Notes: generated from the letters alone by a model not told the origin. A stretch of 64,000 nt of DNA from Daphnia carinata (GCF_022539665.2 NC_081339.1:4334517-4398516), one strand, 5' to 3'. Positions 34,180 through 48,050 are shown, numbered from the stretch's first letter. Translations and numbers: made by a program.

Positions 34180-36242
34180 GGTTGAATGATTGAACCTATC
34201 CGTTCAGTTGCGAACGGCAATAAAACAGGAAACACGTCAGCTCCAGACGACAGTCGCGCGTTGAATGAAGCTCGCTCACGGTCCCGTTTTCTAGTTTATA
34301 GCTCGACTCATCGGTGCACGTTGAGAAGTGTATGGCAGAACGATCAACTTCTGCATTTGATGAATTGAACTGAAAATGAAAACATTGTTTTCTATTATTC
34401 TTTCTTCTTTATTTACTTTGCATGAAGATGACAGTTAAAATTATACTTGCCTTTTGCTTGTTGACATATCGACATCATTGCAAATTTTGCAGAAATCAGT
34501 TCCACGTCGAATTCATTTGAAACCTAGCAATAAACTATTATCAAACCGGATAACTCCAATCTCGTCGCAACACGTTTTAACTATTATTCAGCCGGTTCTA
34601 TTATTTTTAAACTTTCCCTTTAAAATAAAAAGGGTTGCCACCAGACGAGCTGCTTTCTGTCAGTTGTCAAATAGAAGAAGGAAGCGTCAAAATAGTGAAA
34701 TTATCTGGTACGTAGATATTTTCTCTAAATCTTTACAATTCGTTTGGCTATTTACTCAGGCGATTCATGCTCCTATTTCGGCTTGACTGTCGCAATATAA
34801 GAGAAATTGGTAACCCGCAAAAAAAAAAAAAAAAAAAAAAAAAAAGTTACAGTCACGCTCACGTGAAAGCCACGAACCGGCTGATGCAACGTCGACAAAA
34901 CCAGACATTTCCAGTTACTACCAGACAAGCCCAGCTTTTCACGGCAGGAAAAGTGGGGGTGGTAACGTGAACGAGCCAACAGTCCCGGTTTCCCGAGGCT
35001 GGATCAATAATAGACGCTCCACGGTTGCCCGTTCTCAAGTTTACTCTTTTTTGTGTCTCACTGTTAATGTCTAAACGGATGCAAATCAAGACGGGAAAAA
35101 AAAGGAAAGGCTAGATCAGTCGAAAGCTTCAAATGACTCGGCATTAAAATTTTCGCCAGTCCAGGGGATTCTTAATGTAAAAACCAATTAAAGGTTTAGG
35201 ATTTCTTCTCGGTCCAATTATGCCACGGCACCCCGTAAACATCGAATTTCAACATCGTATGTGAAAATCCTTGCGCCATAAAAGAACTCGATATCTTTTG
35301 TGTCTTGTATGGCACAATATCAAACTGTGAAATTGTTTTAAGAAACCCACAATCAAGGATAAACTGGAATTTTTCCTGAAGTAGCTAGAGGTTTGCAGTC
35401 GCTTGTCATCCGAAATGGATGGCACGGAATCCATCAGCTGATAATAAAATTATCAACTTGAGAAAAATAGGCGAACGTGATCAGCGCCAAAGCTCGTCTT
35501 CGAAGGTCATCAGACTGCGTACCCGAAGTTCACGTTTGCTGATAGGATTTCGGTTAAAGCGACGCAAACAACAAGGTCTGTTACATACTAATAACGAAAA
35601 CAACAAAATACGTAACCAGAGCCGAAACTTGCAACCGCAAATGTTTCGCTAGAATCACCCAAGTCATAAAAATGTCGTTTTAATAAGGCACCATCTAGTG
35701 GATTCGCCATTAAAAAAACAAACATGACCATTCATTTTTTTCCCACGTATTTCTCGTCCAATTTTACATCAAATCTTTTTGGATCCCGAGTCATTGATTC
35801 TGAAAAAGCAGGGACGTTTGATGTCCTCAATTTCTCCATCGTAGATTACGTTTTTTAATATTAGATTTAGCCTTGTCGAAAAGCTATTGATCCCAATGGA
35901 TGTACTGTGTTCAACCTACCCAGATAAATTCTACTGTCCTAGACAACAAAAGGACGTTCGATAGGGAGCACCTATATAACTATGGCTTGTCTCAAACAAA
36001 CTCAAACAGACTGTGACTTTGGTATACATGCTCTTATACTATTTAAAAGGAGAACTGACCTGAAAAAAAAAAAGTGCGCCTAAAGATGCCCGAAATATCA
36101 CATTCCTTTACTTCTGTTTGAGTTGTTTGTTTAACTAACCAAATCAAAACCTATAGATAAGAAAATAAATGTAAAAAGGAAAAAAATAAATTTTTAGTTA
36201 AACTTATGTTGTTACCAATGTAGACTTCCCCACCTTCATGAA
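34180..36242. other. Intergenic region between SLC6 and UFSP2 genes
   Basis: Both neighbours are on the minus strand, so this holds the SLC6 promoter and 5' UTR and the UFSP2 3' end. An A-tract of about 27 bases lies at 34819-34845. No coding exon seen. Confidence 0.5.
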
Positions 36243-36248
36243 TTTATT
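36243..36248 (-). terminator. Poly(A) signal of UFSP2
   Basis: AATAAA on the minus strand, 110 nt past the UFSP2 stop codon. Confidence 0.6.
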
Positions 36249-36357
36249 AAAAGATAAAACAGCACCCAGCCAATATGAAAACTTCATTCTGCAAATAACA
36301 TTTGACGTTTCCCGCGGACAAGGGGGAAAAGTTGATAAATATCCATGGCTTTTCACC

Positions 36358-38437
36358 CTAAAAAGATGTAGGTCTGAGAGGTAGGCACATGTTATAAAAG
36401 GAATCCGCTTTCCAGAAGCTTGAAGGTTTCCAGTTACACCAGCCTTTATTCTGTATAACTCGCAAGTCTTCACCTCCAGTATAATGGGGATCTAATATAA
36501 GGAATCGCGCATCACCCGTATCTTGATTAAAATCAATTCCAATAATTGTGTGAGCCAAAACGCCACCGCCTGCAATGAAAATGTTGAAAATTATTAAGGT
36601 CATGGAGCGCAAAAACCCGAATGATGTCATTTAAATATGGCGCCATACCGATCATGATGGGAGTCCCGTGCATTCGGAAATGCTCAGATATTTGCTGTGC
36701 TTTAGAACTCATTTCCGCACCACTCGATACGTTAAGAATAGTTGATTCGACACCTGGATTATTCCGATATTTGGAAAGAAACTTATTTAGGTTCACATTG
36801 GTAATCGAAGAACGTACCGATAAGCGTCTGAAGACAAAATGATACTTCCATAGAACCGATCCACTGTCTGGATTTGACAAAACTAGGGGGCTTGTCTCCA
36901 ATATCCACCAAACATTGTTGGATTTCATGATGGGTTGGAACTGTACGTTCGGTGTATCCTTGAAGGCTAAAGCAATTCAACATTATTAGCAAGTTCACTA
37001 CTGAATTTGTACCAGAACAACCTACCGAAACCAAGAAATAATAGACTGCAGCGACCTGTAGGCGCAACCCCAGCCGTTGTCATCGAAATTATCTTGCATG
37101 TAGTGATGGTAGGCATATCTGCCTTGAACCAAAGAGACATTGCTACCAGTCAGGTTAAGGCCCACGTGCGTGTTGATCAGCTGACGACTCTTTTCATAAT
37201 CTCTGGCAAACCAATGTTTATTGCCGCGTTTAAAAATTGGACGGTCCATTGGTAAATCAAACCATTGGTGAACATCCTTACGATAACCCTCTAACAAAAA
37301 AAAAAAAAAAAAAAGAAAATATTTAATAACCTTGGCATTCAGTTACAAAATGATTCAAAATACCTAATGATTGGTCGCTCCTCTGTGGGTGGTACACCAA
37401 TGTAACGTAATGTTGCAAAGATTCGGGATAGAAATGGAATATTTCGGGTATTTCAATATTGCGGATTGAGGTGTGACGAAGTTGTTCCTTTAAATCTTCC
37501 ATCATGAGTTTCAGTTGGCGGGTGATGGCCATACAAAGGATTGGTCCAATGTTCTCTGCTGGATCTGACCAGGGGACCACTGAGATTGTATCAAATGAGA
37601 GACACAGGACATGGCTATTTCCTAACAAAGTGACAGAACTGCATCAAATAAAGATTTTTAAAAACTTCAACTGAAAAACTTACTTCTCTGATGGTATATT
37701 AGTGGTGCACACTGTGGAACATCTGAAGATGCATCCTCCAAAACAGTTGACCAATACAGTTTGAAGAGCAGTGCAACATCCTTGTCAACTGATTTTTTCT
37801 TGGTCTTGATATTTTCCTCTTCGTCTTCATCTTGCATGTATGTTGTAAGTTCTTCAACGTTGACATCTTGTGGGGCTCCATACAGTACTGACTTATCCCC
37901 ACTACACAAGAGTGCAACTTTTGATTTGTCCAACACAAATGAAGCTGCATCTGAGTTAATCTTGTCCAAAAGTTTATCAAGGAATTTGTCTGTCTCGTCT
38001 TCTTTGGATGAAAGCTGAACAGAGATCTTGGTTTCAACTCTTAGTGTTGCTAGGTCAATAGCATCAATAGTTTTGAAAGAAACATTCTTGAAAGTGTCAT
38101 CTTGATCTTGAATGAAGCACTTTAACTTTTCATCTTGGACCAAAGCTATATAGTTATCAGAGTTAATTTCGTCTAGGCAACGGCCAAACGCTCCAATTCT
38201 CTCTAGCCCAGCTGGCAGTATATTTTCGTAGTTTTCATCGACCTTCTGTTGGTTGAGGAACGTCACGGCCGTTACAGTTTTTACCGATTTAATGCCGTAC
38301 AAGACTGCACTTTCGCCCTGGTATCTCTCCAATCGCTAAAAAAAGGACATGTGGTTAATGCATTAAACCAAATGTCAACCCAGATATTAGAATATTACCT
38401 TGACAAGAGTGGATAATAGGACGACTTTGGTCGACAT
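36358..38437 (-). CDS. Ufsp2: UFM1-specific protease 2
   Basis: Cysteine protease that matures UFM1 and removes it from targets at the ER. Exons: 38399-38437, 37684-38335, 37364-37621, 37026-37290, 36818-36966, 36649-36753, 36358-36569; 559 residues, longer than the human protein (469) owing to the N-terminal domain. The catalytic Cys is in [11 protein letters not shown] (Cys392, codon 37064-37066); the Asp and His are in [12 protein letters not shown] (Asp516, His518). The oxyanion-side Tyr may be in [15 protein letters not shown]. Other signatures are [32 protein letters not shown] and NMCLPLRP. Start: the ATG of the short first exon, which begins MSTKVVLL. The catalytic site is intact, so the enzyme should be active. 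Confidence 0.95.
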
Positions 38438-41400
38438 GGTCTTGCAATGAGTTGTCGTTTTTTTTTCACATTACCAGAAGACAAGTGTCAATTATCTTGC
38501 ACTGCCACCTGTTGACAAGTGCATGAATCCATGGCCAGCATGCGTGATTAAGAGACCACCCGACAGCACGATGTCCGTGATTTGACCGATGTCCGTAATC
38601 TATGAATGTCTGAGTAGAAGAAAATGGAAATTAATTTTGTTGCAGAACAAGAGAACACTAAGACATTACATATTCGACATTTTCTTTTCGTCTACTGACA
38701 GATGTTACCGTATTCAATATTCTACATGGAAAGCAAAGTTTGTAGAGTTTCTACTGGTACTTTGCCAATGTTCCAGGTAAAAAAGTTCACAGTAATTTTT
38801 CTGATCACTCCCCACCCCCCACATAGCTTTTCACTTTTCAGGCTTTTGCAATCCGCCTGATGGATGGAACGTGGACTTTAAGAAAACACAACATGTGAAT
38901 GATCAACGACGTGCCATCACCAGGGTGCTGTTACAAACTACTGGCCAAACTTGATTTGATAAATTGTAGGGCGTTGAAACAATGCATTTTTTCTTTTTTT
39001 AAATTAAAATCACTCGGCCTTTTACCTGATGGCTGGAAAATTCTCAAAGAGACAAATTACTGTACGCCCATTTCTCATCCACCATTTGTTCTATTGAATT
39101 TTTCTGAAACGTGGTCGAGGAAGGACACGAGCGGATGAATTGAACGGCAGCAGCGCATCAATCTAGAAATTAGCATGTCTTTTTTTAAGGGTTTTGAATT
39201 TGACGTTTGATAGTAAGAAACAAAACGTACGACACGCTACGTACCCGCTCATAGCACCGCAATTATTGGCCAATTAATCCGTGTAACATAATGTGCGCAA
39301 TTATTAAACGCGTGACCGAAGAGCCCATCGAGGAAGGCAGCCAATCCCTGTAAGGTAAAATAAAAAATAAGAATTTAACCTATGACACTTTGCGCACCGC
39401 TTTCGAAATAATTTAAAATTGCAGGCAAAAATGATAATAATACGTTGGCCTTCTCTCTTTGTGTTCCAGAGACTTTAAAGTCGATCCCCCTCTCTCTTTA
39501 TCGAATGTGTGTGGTTATCAACCAAAAAAAAAAAATTGAATGTCGGCTAAGCATTTTTCCGACCGTGTCCTCTAAGCTGGCCAAATGACTTTTGCTTACA
39601 TAATGACGTCAGTTATAATAATGACAGTTTGGCAAAATTATGGGGCAAACTGTCACTGCTGCAGGCAAAGAGAACACGCCTCTATTTTTCTTACATCTCC
39701 TCTTTACGAGAGGGGAAAAAATATGAATTTGTTTTCTTTTGTTGTTTGGCTTCTCACAGGTCGGTTTTGACCATTTTCAATGGAAATTATTCCCCCGCCC
39801 TTCCCATTGAAATGGAGGAAAAAAATACAACATAGATTTTTATAGTCTAGATGATCGTTATTCACCGCAACACATTGATGGCCGATCGTGACTTTATTGT
39901 CGAAATGGCACGCGGCCAAACGAAACAAAAATTCACACACGTAATGATTCTCAGCATTGGTTTTTATCCGGGAGTCTGGACTATTGACCATTCACGCGTG
40001 TTATAAGATTATATTGTAGTTTTTTTTTTCAGAAAGAAAATATCCCCATGGATTTCTATATAACTCCCCCCTTTGGAAACCCCAAATATAAAAAGGAAAA
40101 GATTGGATACAAGAGGATGCCAATGCTGAAATATATAAGAACTTGACCCAAATCAAATCATCTTGAGATCGGACAATTAAAAAAAGACCGTTTGTTCCCG
40201 AGCTTGTTAAATTATCTAATTGAACACAATAGGTCTCGCGTTATTGTTTTAAAAATACGGGGTGATAGGTGTGAGAAAATTATTCCATTCAAAATTCGAC
40301 CGCGTCTGGACTTTTAACCGCTTTATGTCTTACTTTTAATTTTTTTTTCACGACTTTCTTTTGTTTTGTTTTCTGATGCTGCCTGCCAATGTCGTTCTCG
40401 CTCAAACCTATTACATTGTTTTATGTAGGGGGGTGTTTTCTCTCAGCTGGAAATAATGATACACAGTGCCTCAACGGGGGACTCCGGTCAAGCCCCGCAG
40501 AACGGACACGCCTCTCTGCACGCGCATGAACATCGCAATATAACCTATAGAAATCGTACCTGCTATTATTTATGTACACGAGATGGGTAGCCGGAGAATC
40601 GTTCTCTTCGACAGTTCAAGATCGTTGTCTGTTATTTCTGCCGACTGGCCATTTTTACGTCCGTACGCGCGGACTTGACCCACTTTTATTCCCTGCCCGA
40701 AAAGACATAATAACTAAAATAAACAAATAAACAAAACAATAAAAATAGTTTACCTTTTTTTTTTAACGTGTGGATGGTATTCGCCCTTGCTAATATATCA
40801 CCACCATCTTCTACATCAATTGTTGTGCGGCCGAATGTTTATTTTCACGCGTGCGTGCGGCCACTGTTCCTTTAGAAAAGTGGATCGTCCGGTGGGTGAA
40901 CAATTCTTTTCTTCTAGCCACCCGCTGGGTTCGTATCCTGTTATAATTCCTAAAGTCCGCTAAATATCCATCAAGCACGACGCGTGCGGACATCACATTA
41001 AGGTGTTTTGCGCACCCAATTGAGCCATTAACCGTCAATGCACGACAGCTGAAGGCTGCGATGATTTTGTATTTTTCTCGAATTAAAGTTTTTTTTTTTT
41101 CTGCGCGGGAAACTAACTGGAAAAAAAGAGAGAAACAAGATTTATTATTATTAGATTATTTATATATATATAACGTATTTAAACCGCATAGAGGGGGTGA
41201 CATGTAGTGCCATCTAGCGGCGACCTGCTTTTCCTTCCTTCCTCCACCCGCTGGATGCGTTTAGAACACCGCAAATTTTGCGTGCTCCGGGCATGCACCG
41301 AGTTCCCTCCTCCTCCACCCTGAAGAGTGTGGGTGGGTTCATGAGGTATGCTTCGCCTCGTGCTGTACGTTAAGACGAGAGGCCTCCGTATAATCAAAAC

Positions 41401-41455
41401 AGCTGCTGGGCCTTTTCCTTTCTGGAATAGAGAGTAAGAGTTCTTTGAAGGCGAG
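38438..41455. other. Intergenic region upstream of the cuticle gene
   Basis: About 3 kb without a recognisable exon. It should contain the UFSP2 promoter at the left and the cuticle gene's regulatory DNA at the right. A CTCF-like motif lies at 41209-41220. Confidence 0.45.
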
Positions 41456-41464
41456 GATAAAAGG
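41456..41464 (+). promoter_or_regulatory. TATA-like box of the cuticle gene
   Basis: GATAAAAGG about 170 nt upstream of the ATG. A transcription start near 41485-41500 would give a normal leader. Confidence 0.5.
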
Positions 41465-41629
41465 CAGCGCGTTATTCGTTCGGTTGTCTTACTGTCGATT
41501 CACAATTCGCAGAGTCACTTGTGTCCAATCCTCCGCTCTCCACCTATTTTTTTAGAGCAAAAAAAAATTTTATTTCGTTTAATTATAAAAAAAAAGAAAA
41601 TTCTACACAATTTATTACATCCGTTCAAC

Positions 41630-44600
41630 ATGGCACGACCACACCAGGTGAATCTACTCATCCCTCCCTGCTACTTCTTACTCCCCTTTTTTCGGAAATA
41701 ACGTGACAAAGTGTGCTCTTATTTTCTCTCTTTCATTTGGTTCTTTTATCCCACATCGGTAGTTGACTGTGATCTTCTCCGTCTTTTGGATTATTACGCA
41801 ATGCTTGGCTGATTACTATTCACCAGCTAATTACGACACGTATTACCAGGTAAAAACCTTCTATTGTTATTTTGCCCTTTTTGAAAACCAAAAACTGTTG
41901 GCTTGGATTCACTTTCTTTTTTGCAACGCAAAAATTAGTTTCGACTATCAGCGAAATTCAGATTTCCGTAATAACAGTTGATGTCTTTTTAAATTTGAAA
42001 AAAATTTTTTGAAAACCGCCGTTTTTTTTAGTTGTCAAAAACCTTTGGTTTTTTGGGGGGCCATTAAAAATTTTCGTTGCTGGAAATTTCAAAATGATGA
42101 TGACTTTGATTGCATCCACCCTAATAATTTAAAAATATTTTTGTGAATTCCCGCATTTTTTTTCTCGGGGTGGGCGTGAAGGTGCCGGCCTACTATCAGT
42201 ACAGTTGGGAAGTGAAGGACGAGCCATCCGGCAATGATTATCGTCAACAGGAGACCCGCGACGGCCATTTGACCACTGGATTGTATCAAGTTCTTCTACC
42301 CGGTGGCCGCCACCAGGTAAGTTTCACGCCATTTTTATTTCTTTTTTAAGATTAAACAAAACAAAAAAAATGGGCCTTTATTTTACAAGATGGTTGAGCC
42401 CTCTTGTCCTACATTCTCTGCCTCAAAAGAAAAAATTGTTCAAAAACAAGACACGGTTCGCCAAGTTTCACAAACACAAAAGTCGTGCTTGTAGGGTTCA
42501 AATTCTTCTCCAGTATTCCTTTCTCTAACTTCAGAGCTCGCACAGTGTTTTCTTTTATATTGGGATTCAGAAAAAAAGAAAAAACGTTGAATCGCGTAAA
42601 AACGAGTCGCAATTCACGGTATCTAAGGAGAGTACGTTTATAAATTCCGTCTCAATGGTTTTTCACTTTCTTCCTCATTACATAAGTTTCAAATGATTCC
42701 CTTTTCCTCGTATGGCGACATCATCTTTGCAATTGCAAACAACGTACTCTCTACAAAAACAACAAACTATCAAACGGGCGGGGGTCCACTTCAATTTTTT
42801 TTTTAGCGCCAAAAGAAAAAATACAAAACATCAATATTTTAAAGGTGCGTATCGATTGACAAATGAAGAGAAATTTTTCAGCCCATCGCAAAAAACAAAG
42901 AAGGGAGCTCAACAAGAGTGAGAGTATACAGAGCCTCCTGCTGTTCACGTTGTCCTTCGTTCACAGCAGCAGCTCAAAGAGAGATGCACCTGACGTTTTG
43001 TGTTCCAAAAAAGAAAAGGATCTTTAGTCAGGCGACACTTGGATCACGATAATTACCGACATCCTGCCCCGTGAACTGCAATGTTTCTAATAGCCCTCTA
43101 GTTAAAGAGCGTAATCATATACAGGGCTAACTAGGATTGCGCAAACAACTTCTCCCATTTTTTCTTTTATATACTTTACCGTATCCTCATTAGAACGAGA
43201 ATAATGTGTGACGTCATTCGAATGTTGGAACGTGACCAATTGAACAAACGAACGAAAGGGAATCCCTTGCGTTGGTTTATTAACGAGGGTATCAGACCAC
43301 ACAACAAACGACACCCCCGGGTAGTTTGGGTACGATCCGCTATAATTTAAGCCGTTCGAAACAAAAGAAGGAAGGCTTATTAATAATTATCTTCGTGTTC
43401 CCTCGACCTTGCCGATTATGTGGGAGCAAGAATATAACGGACGCGGGAAGAAAAACATTTTTTTTCCACGGCGCTGATTACAGCGCGTGAAATAGAGTCG
43501 CACAAACAGAAAGGTAAGTAAGGTATACAGGTACATCTCCTTTTTTTTTATATGTGTGAATCAATCATTTTCCCTTTTTCGCGGTAAAGGCAAAACAAAA
43601 GAAAAACGAAGAATGCATTTTTCGTGCTGTGATGATCCGCACGGTTTTTTTTTTTTTTACTATTCAATTTTTCCAGTTGATTTCGTGGCCGCCCACCTTA
43701 TTTTCCTCCTTTCGACATGTTCAAAAAGGAAAAGGATATAAACGCAATAATATCCGTTGCTTTACTAAATTTAGTTGTTACGATAGAAAGTCATACGAGA
43801 CTAATTAGGTTACACATTGGTCAACTATTTTTTCCTTTTTATTATTATTAACGAAATTTTATTTCCTTTCTCCTCGCCGGTATAGATACTACAATTACAT
43901 TCGCCAGTGCTTATTATCAGATTGAACGAGCGTTAAAAACAATTTCAAATTGCCCATCAGAGCATGGAAGACGACAAAAAACTGTAGCAACTCCCCCCTT
44001 CTAATAATATTCTTTCCTTCCAAGGGTTGAATAGCAACGATTTTGTTTTCACAGAATTCCATTGCGTGTCTGCGTTCTGATTAAATAATCCCTTTGTTTT
44101 TATTCTTTTTTTATTTATTTATTCATGCGCTTTAATCTGGGGGAACGATCGACTTAGACGGTCAATTATAGAGTGGACAAGGACTCGGGCTTCATGGCCG
44201 ACGTCAGCTACCAGGGCGAAAACAACTATTTCACTTTCAAGAGTAACTACCAGCATCAGTTGTCCGACACAGACTACATCAAAGCCCCGGCCCCGCAAGG
44301 ATCCATCCCACCGGTCACTTACGCCATCGACTACGCTCCGGTGGTAGCGCAACAACCGCCCGCGGCCTATCACAACTACCCCTCATCGTACGATAATTAC
44401 GAGCCCCATCGTCCGGCTTACATCAGCTACAACTCCGCCATTCAAAAACAACAAGAGGCAGACACGTATTACGACGCGACGGAGAGACCTAGTTATCCTG
44501 CCCGTCCCCAGCAATCTTATCCCACCCGTAACAAATACGGATTTGATGATGCACCGGCCATCCGGACGACAACAACAACAGCCGCCCCGATGACTAACCC

Positions 44601-44925
44601 GCCCGTGACGACGACCGAAGCAACGACCACGACGGCTGCGCAAAGCGACTACGATTACGCTCATAAACCCGATTACTCTGTGCCGATGTATCCGCTCTAC
44701 CGGGCGGATTTCTATTCCGCTCGAGCTAAGGCTGGCAAATCTGTTGCGCAAACGCAAGATAATTACGGAGTCGACGAAGAAGGCTACACTTACATCAAAC
44801 CATCGGCCAAATATTCGATTCCCGATAAATTGGGATCGTATGAAATTAATCACCGGAAAGCCACCGCGAGGAAACCAATGGTTTCGGATTATCAAGCCCC
44901 AGAAGCCCTTATCCAATCAAAGTGA
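41630..44925 (+). CDS. Cuticle protein with R&R chitin-binding domain
   Basis: Structural chitin-binding protein of the exoskeleton. Exons: 41630-41647, 41763-41849, 42182-42316, 44158-44925; 335 residues. The signal peptide is MARPHQLTVIFSVFWI... cleaved near CLA|DYY (residue 22). The R&R consensus spans about residues 40-105: YSWEVKDEPSGNDY, QQETRDGHLTTGLYQVLLP, GGRHQTVNYRVDKDSGF, MADVSYQG, closest in style to the RR-2/pro-resilin group. After it comes a Tyr/Pro-rich tail with a Thr-rich linker (TTTTTAAP, TTTEATTTTAA) that could be O-glycosylated. The tiny first exon splitting the signal peptide is typical of arthropod cuticle genes. Intron 3 is 1.84 kb, by far the longest in the window and a candidate for regulatory sequence. 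Confidence 0.92.
42317..44157 (+). other. Long intron 3 of the cuticle gene
   Basis: 1,841 bp with T-tracts. No internal exon with proper phase was recognised. Confidence 0.7.
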
Positions 44926-45152
44926 AACGGAGGTCTTTTTTAGAAAAAATCAAACAGAAAAGATAAAAACTGGAGGAAAATGGGGAGAGGTGAAAGTAAT
45001 ATAACGCACGGAACTACAAGAAACACACAAAAAAAGAAAATTTATGAGCATTTTTTAAAAATATTTTCTTCTTATTTCTACAAATGATTGTGTTGCTCTG
45101 TGCTCATCAATGTCCGAGAAAAACTATTTTTTGCCAACTGTAATTTATCAAC

Positions 45153-45158
45153 AATAAA
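45153..45158 (+). terminator. Poly(A) signal of the cuticle gene
   Basis: AATAAA, 228 nt after the stop codon. Confidence 0.6.
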
Positions 45159-46920
45159 CAACTTCGAAAAAAATTCATTCAATTTTGAAATTTACTTTCT
45201 TTTTTTTTTTGCAGAGGACAACGTCAATCATTTTGAATAGGGGGAATTTAAAGAAAAATTAAAAGATTGGGCAATAATTACAAAAAAATTTTAGGCTGTC
45301 GAACTTTATAAACATGTTGAACACGCAGGTGTTAGCCCCAGGGTGTTATTAACTCACGCGTAATAAGCGTTCGTCATTTTTTTTCTGGAAACAAAAGTTT
45401 TTCGAAAGGCCACAATCAAAATGTCAAAAAACCGCAAAAAATTGGCTGCGGTTTGTTACGTCGTATTTTAAAAAAAGCAGGATGAATAGCATTTTTGAAC
45501 TAGTGCACTACAACAGAACAGCAAATATGAAGAAATAGTGCTGCATATAGAGCTGTAATAATAATTGTCACAAGACCGCGAATATTTCAAGGAGACAGTG
45601 AAAAATGGCTGCCCGTTTTCGATTTTGACCAGTCAATTCGTTTGGTCGCTCTATAATTCACGGTAAAAAAAAACGGATGTGTCACCTGAAATTCAACGGG
45701 GAGTGTGCGTTCCCCCTCCTCTCATTATGTAATGTTCTCGACCACCTGAACGTCCTTGGCCTACTTTAAAACTATTTGGCTTTTCCAGTTGGTTAAAAGA
45801 AAAATGTTGAATTTACGGATTGTTTCCCTTTTAACGCGATGGCAACGCTGGAGCAGTTCGAAATCTACTTCTCTACATTTTTTTCGATTTTCACGCCCCC
45901 TTATCTCATACTAATCCTTTCCATCATTTCATAACGTGACCTGCGAACGACAGAGGGAGACTACAATCGCTCAAATATCTTTTGAATTATTTTTAACGTG
46001 TATGCTCTACATGGTGAACTGAATTCCTCTCGCCAAACACGATTTCTACAAAAACACAAAAAATTGCGAACAAAAAAGGTTTACCAAGAATCTCCCCCCC
46101 CCCCTTCTCATATGTTACGTTCACTTGGAAAGTTTGGGACAACAATACGTACAGCTGAATCGTGTTGTTCAGGAAAAAAAAAGAAAATTGCACGTTTGAA
46201 AAATGGCGCGAAAAACAATTTTTGGGCGATCCATATAGAAAAGTGAATTACAAAATCAGCCATAATTTTGGAGATAGCCGATGCATAAATAGATGAGCAT
46301 GACAAACGTTATGTATGCTTTGTTGAACGAGTATATGCAAAACAAAAAAGGCGTGACGGCAGAAACAAAATAGAAAATTGTTTGCCGAGCGATTCAATCA
46401 ATAGAGAAAACACGCACGAACTGGGTGACGTCACACAGGCGAAACCGATTTTTAAACACAAAATCGTTTTCGAACGACGGAACCAGGTTTCTTTTCGTTA
46501 AAAAGAAAATAATTTCACCAAGAAAAAATAATCAGCGATCACCTTTGAACCTCGGGTTTAGTAATGATTCTCATCTTCTTTCCAAAAAAATAGATCGTGA
46601 ATCATTTGGCAGCAAAATGGGAAAAAAAAACTCTCGATCGTTTTTCGTGTAAATCAATTATGATGGTAAATAATTTTCTAAAGATGTTAATATTATAGAA
46701 AGGCAACTCTTTTCTGATGTGGTAATAATCCTTGAACTGACAGAGACAACAGCACAGACAAAAAAGTAGCCATGAATGCTGGCAACAGAACTCCCGAGAA
46801 GAATGTGTTCAAGACAATTCACGACCACATTCAAAGAAATGGTAGATGCCACACCCTCTTGTACAAATTATGGCTTGAATTTGCTGGTCCATTTTTTTTA
46901 TGTGTTGAAGTTCTCTCGAG
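45159..46920. other. AT-rich intergenic DNA
   Basis: No supported gene. Open frames here are short and compositionally biased. Confidence 0.4.
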
Positions 46921-47058
46921 TTATATACCGAGTCCCACAACAAGTAAAATGGTCAACGAGACAATCAGCAGCCCGAGGAAAACAAAATTAGTGTAAATCA
47001 ATGTGGGCTGGAACCAGCCCAACCCAACTGCACGATCCCGTTTACTTTTTTCTCGGGC
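46921..47058 (-). CDS. Last exon of an unrecognised single-helix membrane protein (partial)
   Basis: Minus-strand open segment after a TTAACAG acceptor. It reads AREKSKRDRAVGLGWFQP, then TLIYTNFVFLGLLIVSL and TILLVVGLGI and a TAA stop (45 residues). A basic stretch followed by a hydrophobic helix of about 25 residues at the very C-terminus suggests a tail-anchored or single-pass protein. A possible first exon at 47405-47432 reads MLFLKAVFTG with a strong GTGAGT donor, but it does not join in phase, so an exon is missing or the two are unrelated. Not recognised. Confidence 0.4.
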   Translation of the reverse strand, partial: AREKSKRDRAVGLGWFQPTLIYTNFVFLGLLIVSLTILLVVGLGI

Positions 47059-48050
47059 CTGTTAACAAAGGACAATACGACAATTTTCCCGCCATTTTAA
47101 GAAAGGAAAAAAAACGAGGCAATTGAAGCAGGAAAATTGTCATCCAAAATGAAACACGAAATGCAAATCAGCAGCTGTTAAACAGCCAACAATAAAATGG
47201 ATTGTCACGATGAGGAGTCTCAATAGGAAAAAAAACCGGCACGTGCGTTGTAAAAACGATTATCAATGACGCCATTTCTGGTAAACTTGTTGATATTTAT
47301 CGACATTGATTTATTGGACACGTCGTGCATAAGCTACGACTATGGATTCAACAAACCTCGCCCTGATTAAAATCTACACAAATAATATGGTGGAATGCAC
47401 TCACCTGTGAAAACAGCTTTCAGGAACAGCATGCTGGAATTCTCTGCTTTCCTCCAAACGTGTGAGAACGTATCACGATTTTCCAATGCAAGATATCATT
47501 CATCCGCAATCAATTGAATAATTAAAGAATCTGTTTTGCTACTGGCTTTATCAACGTTTCTTTATTTTAGGTAGATGCATCACCATAAATTGAAGGGTTT
47601 CAAAGATATTCTACGATTCATTTTTCGACTAAACGTCTTTCATCAGCGAATGATATGGATTTCTGATCCGATGATCCCTATCCTCTAAATTAAAACAACG
47701 TTGCCAGAACTATTTGATGCCTAAGCGCCATCTATGGAAATTTGGCAGACGAAAATTTTTTCGACTGGTGAGCAGTTAAAATATTACATATTTTTCCTTT
47801 TTTAATATTTAATTTTCTTTTCGTGCAGTGAAACGATAAAATCGAATGCAACACACAATTTTAAAGTCTAATTTCAAGCCCTAGAGAAATCTAAACCCAC
47901 AAAAGGCTAAATTGGTGTTAATTACACTTTAAAATCTTGCTAGCAATTTTATCAATCAATTACAACAACAAAAAACCGTAAAAAGTTCCAATCCCCCCCC
48001 CCCGAAAAAATTTCACCATCAGTTTTGAAGACGTCTAATAATCGATAGAC
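47059..48050. other. Non-coding or unresolved DNA
   Basis: Contains the possible 28-nt first exon at 47405-47432. Nothing else is supported. Confidence 0.35.

Noticed and set aside
38589-39138. Plus-strand frames of 63-79 codons upstream of UFSP2
   Set aside because: No family resemblance, no consistent splice sites.
44119-44916. Long minus-strand frames opposite the cuticle gene last exon
   Set aside because: Antisense shadows of the biased codon use of the real exon.
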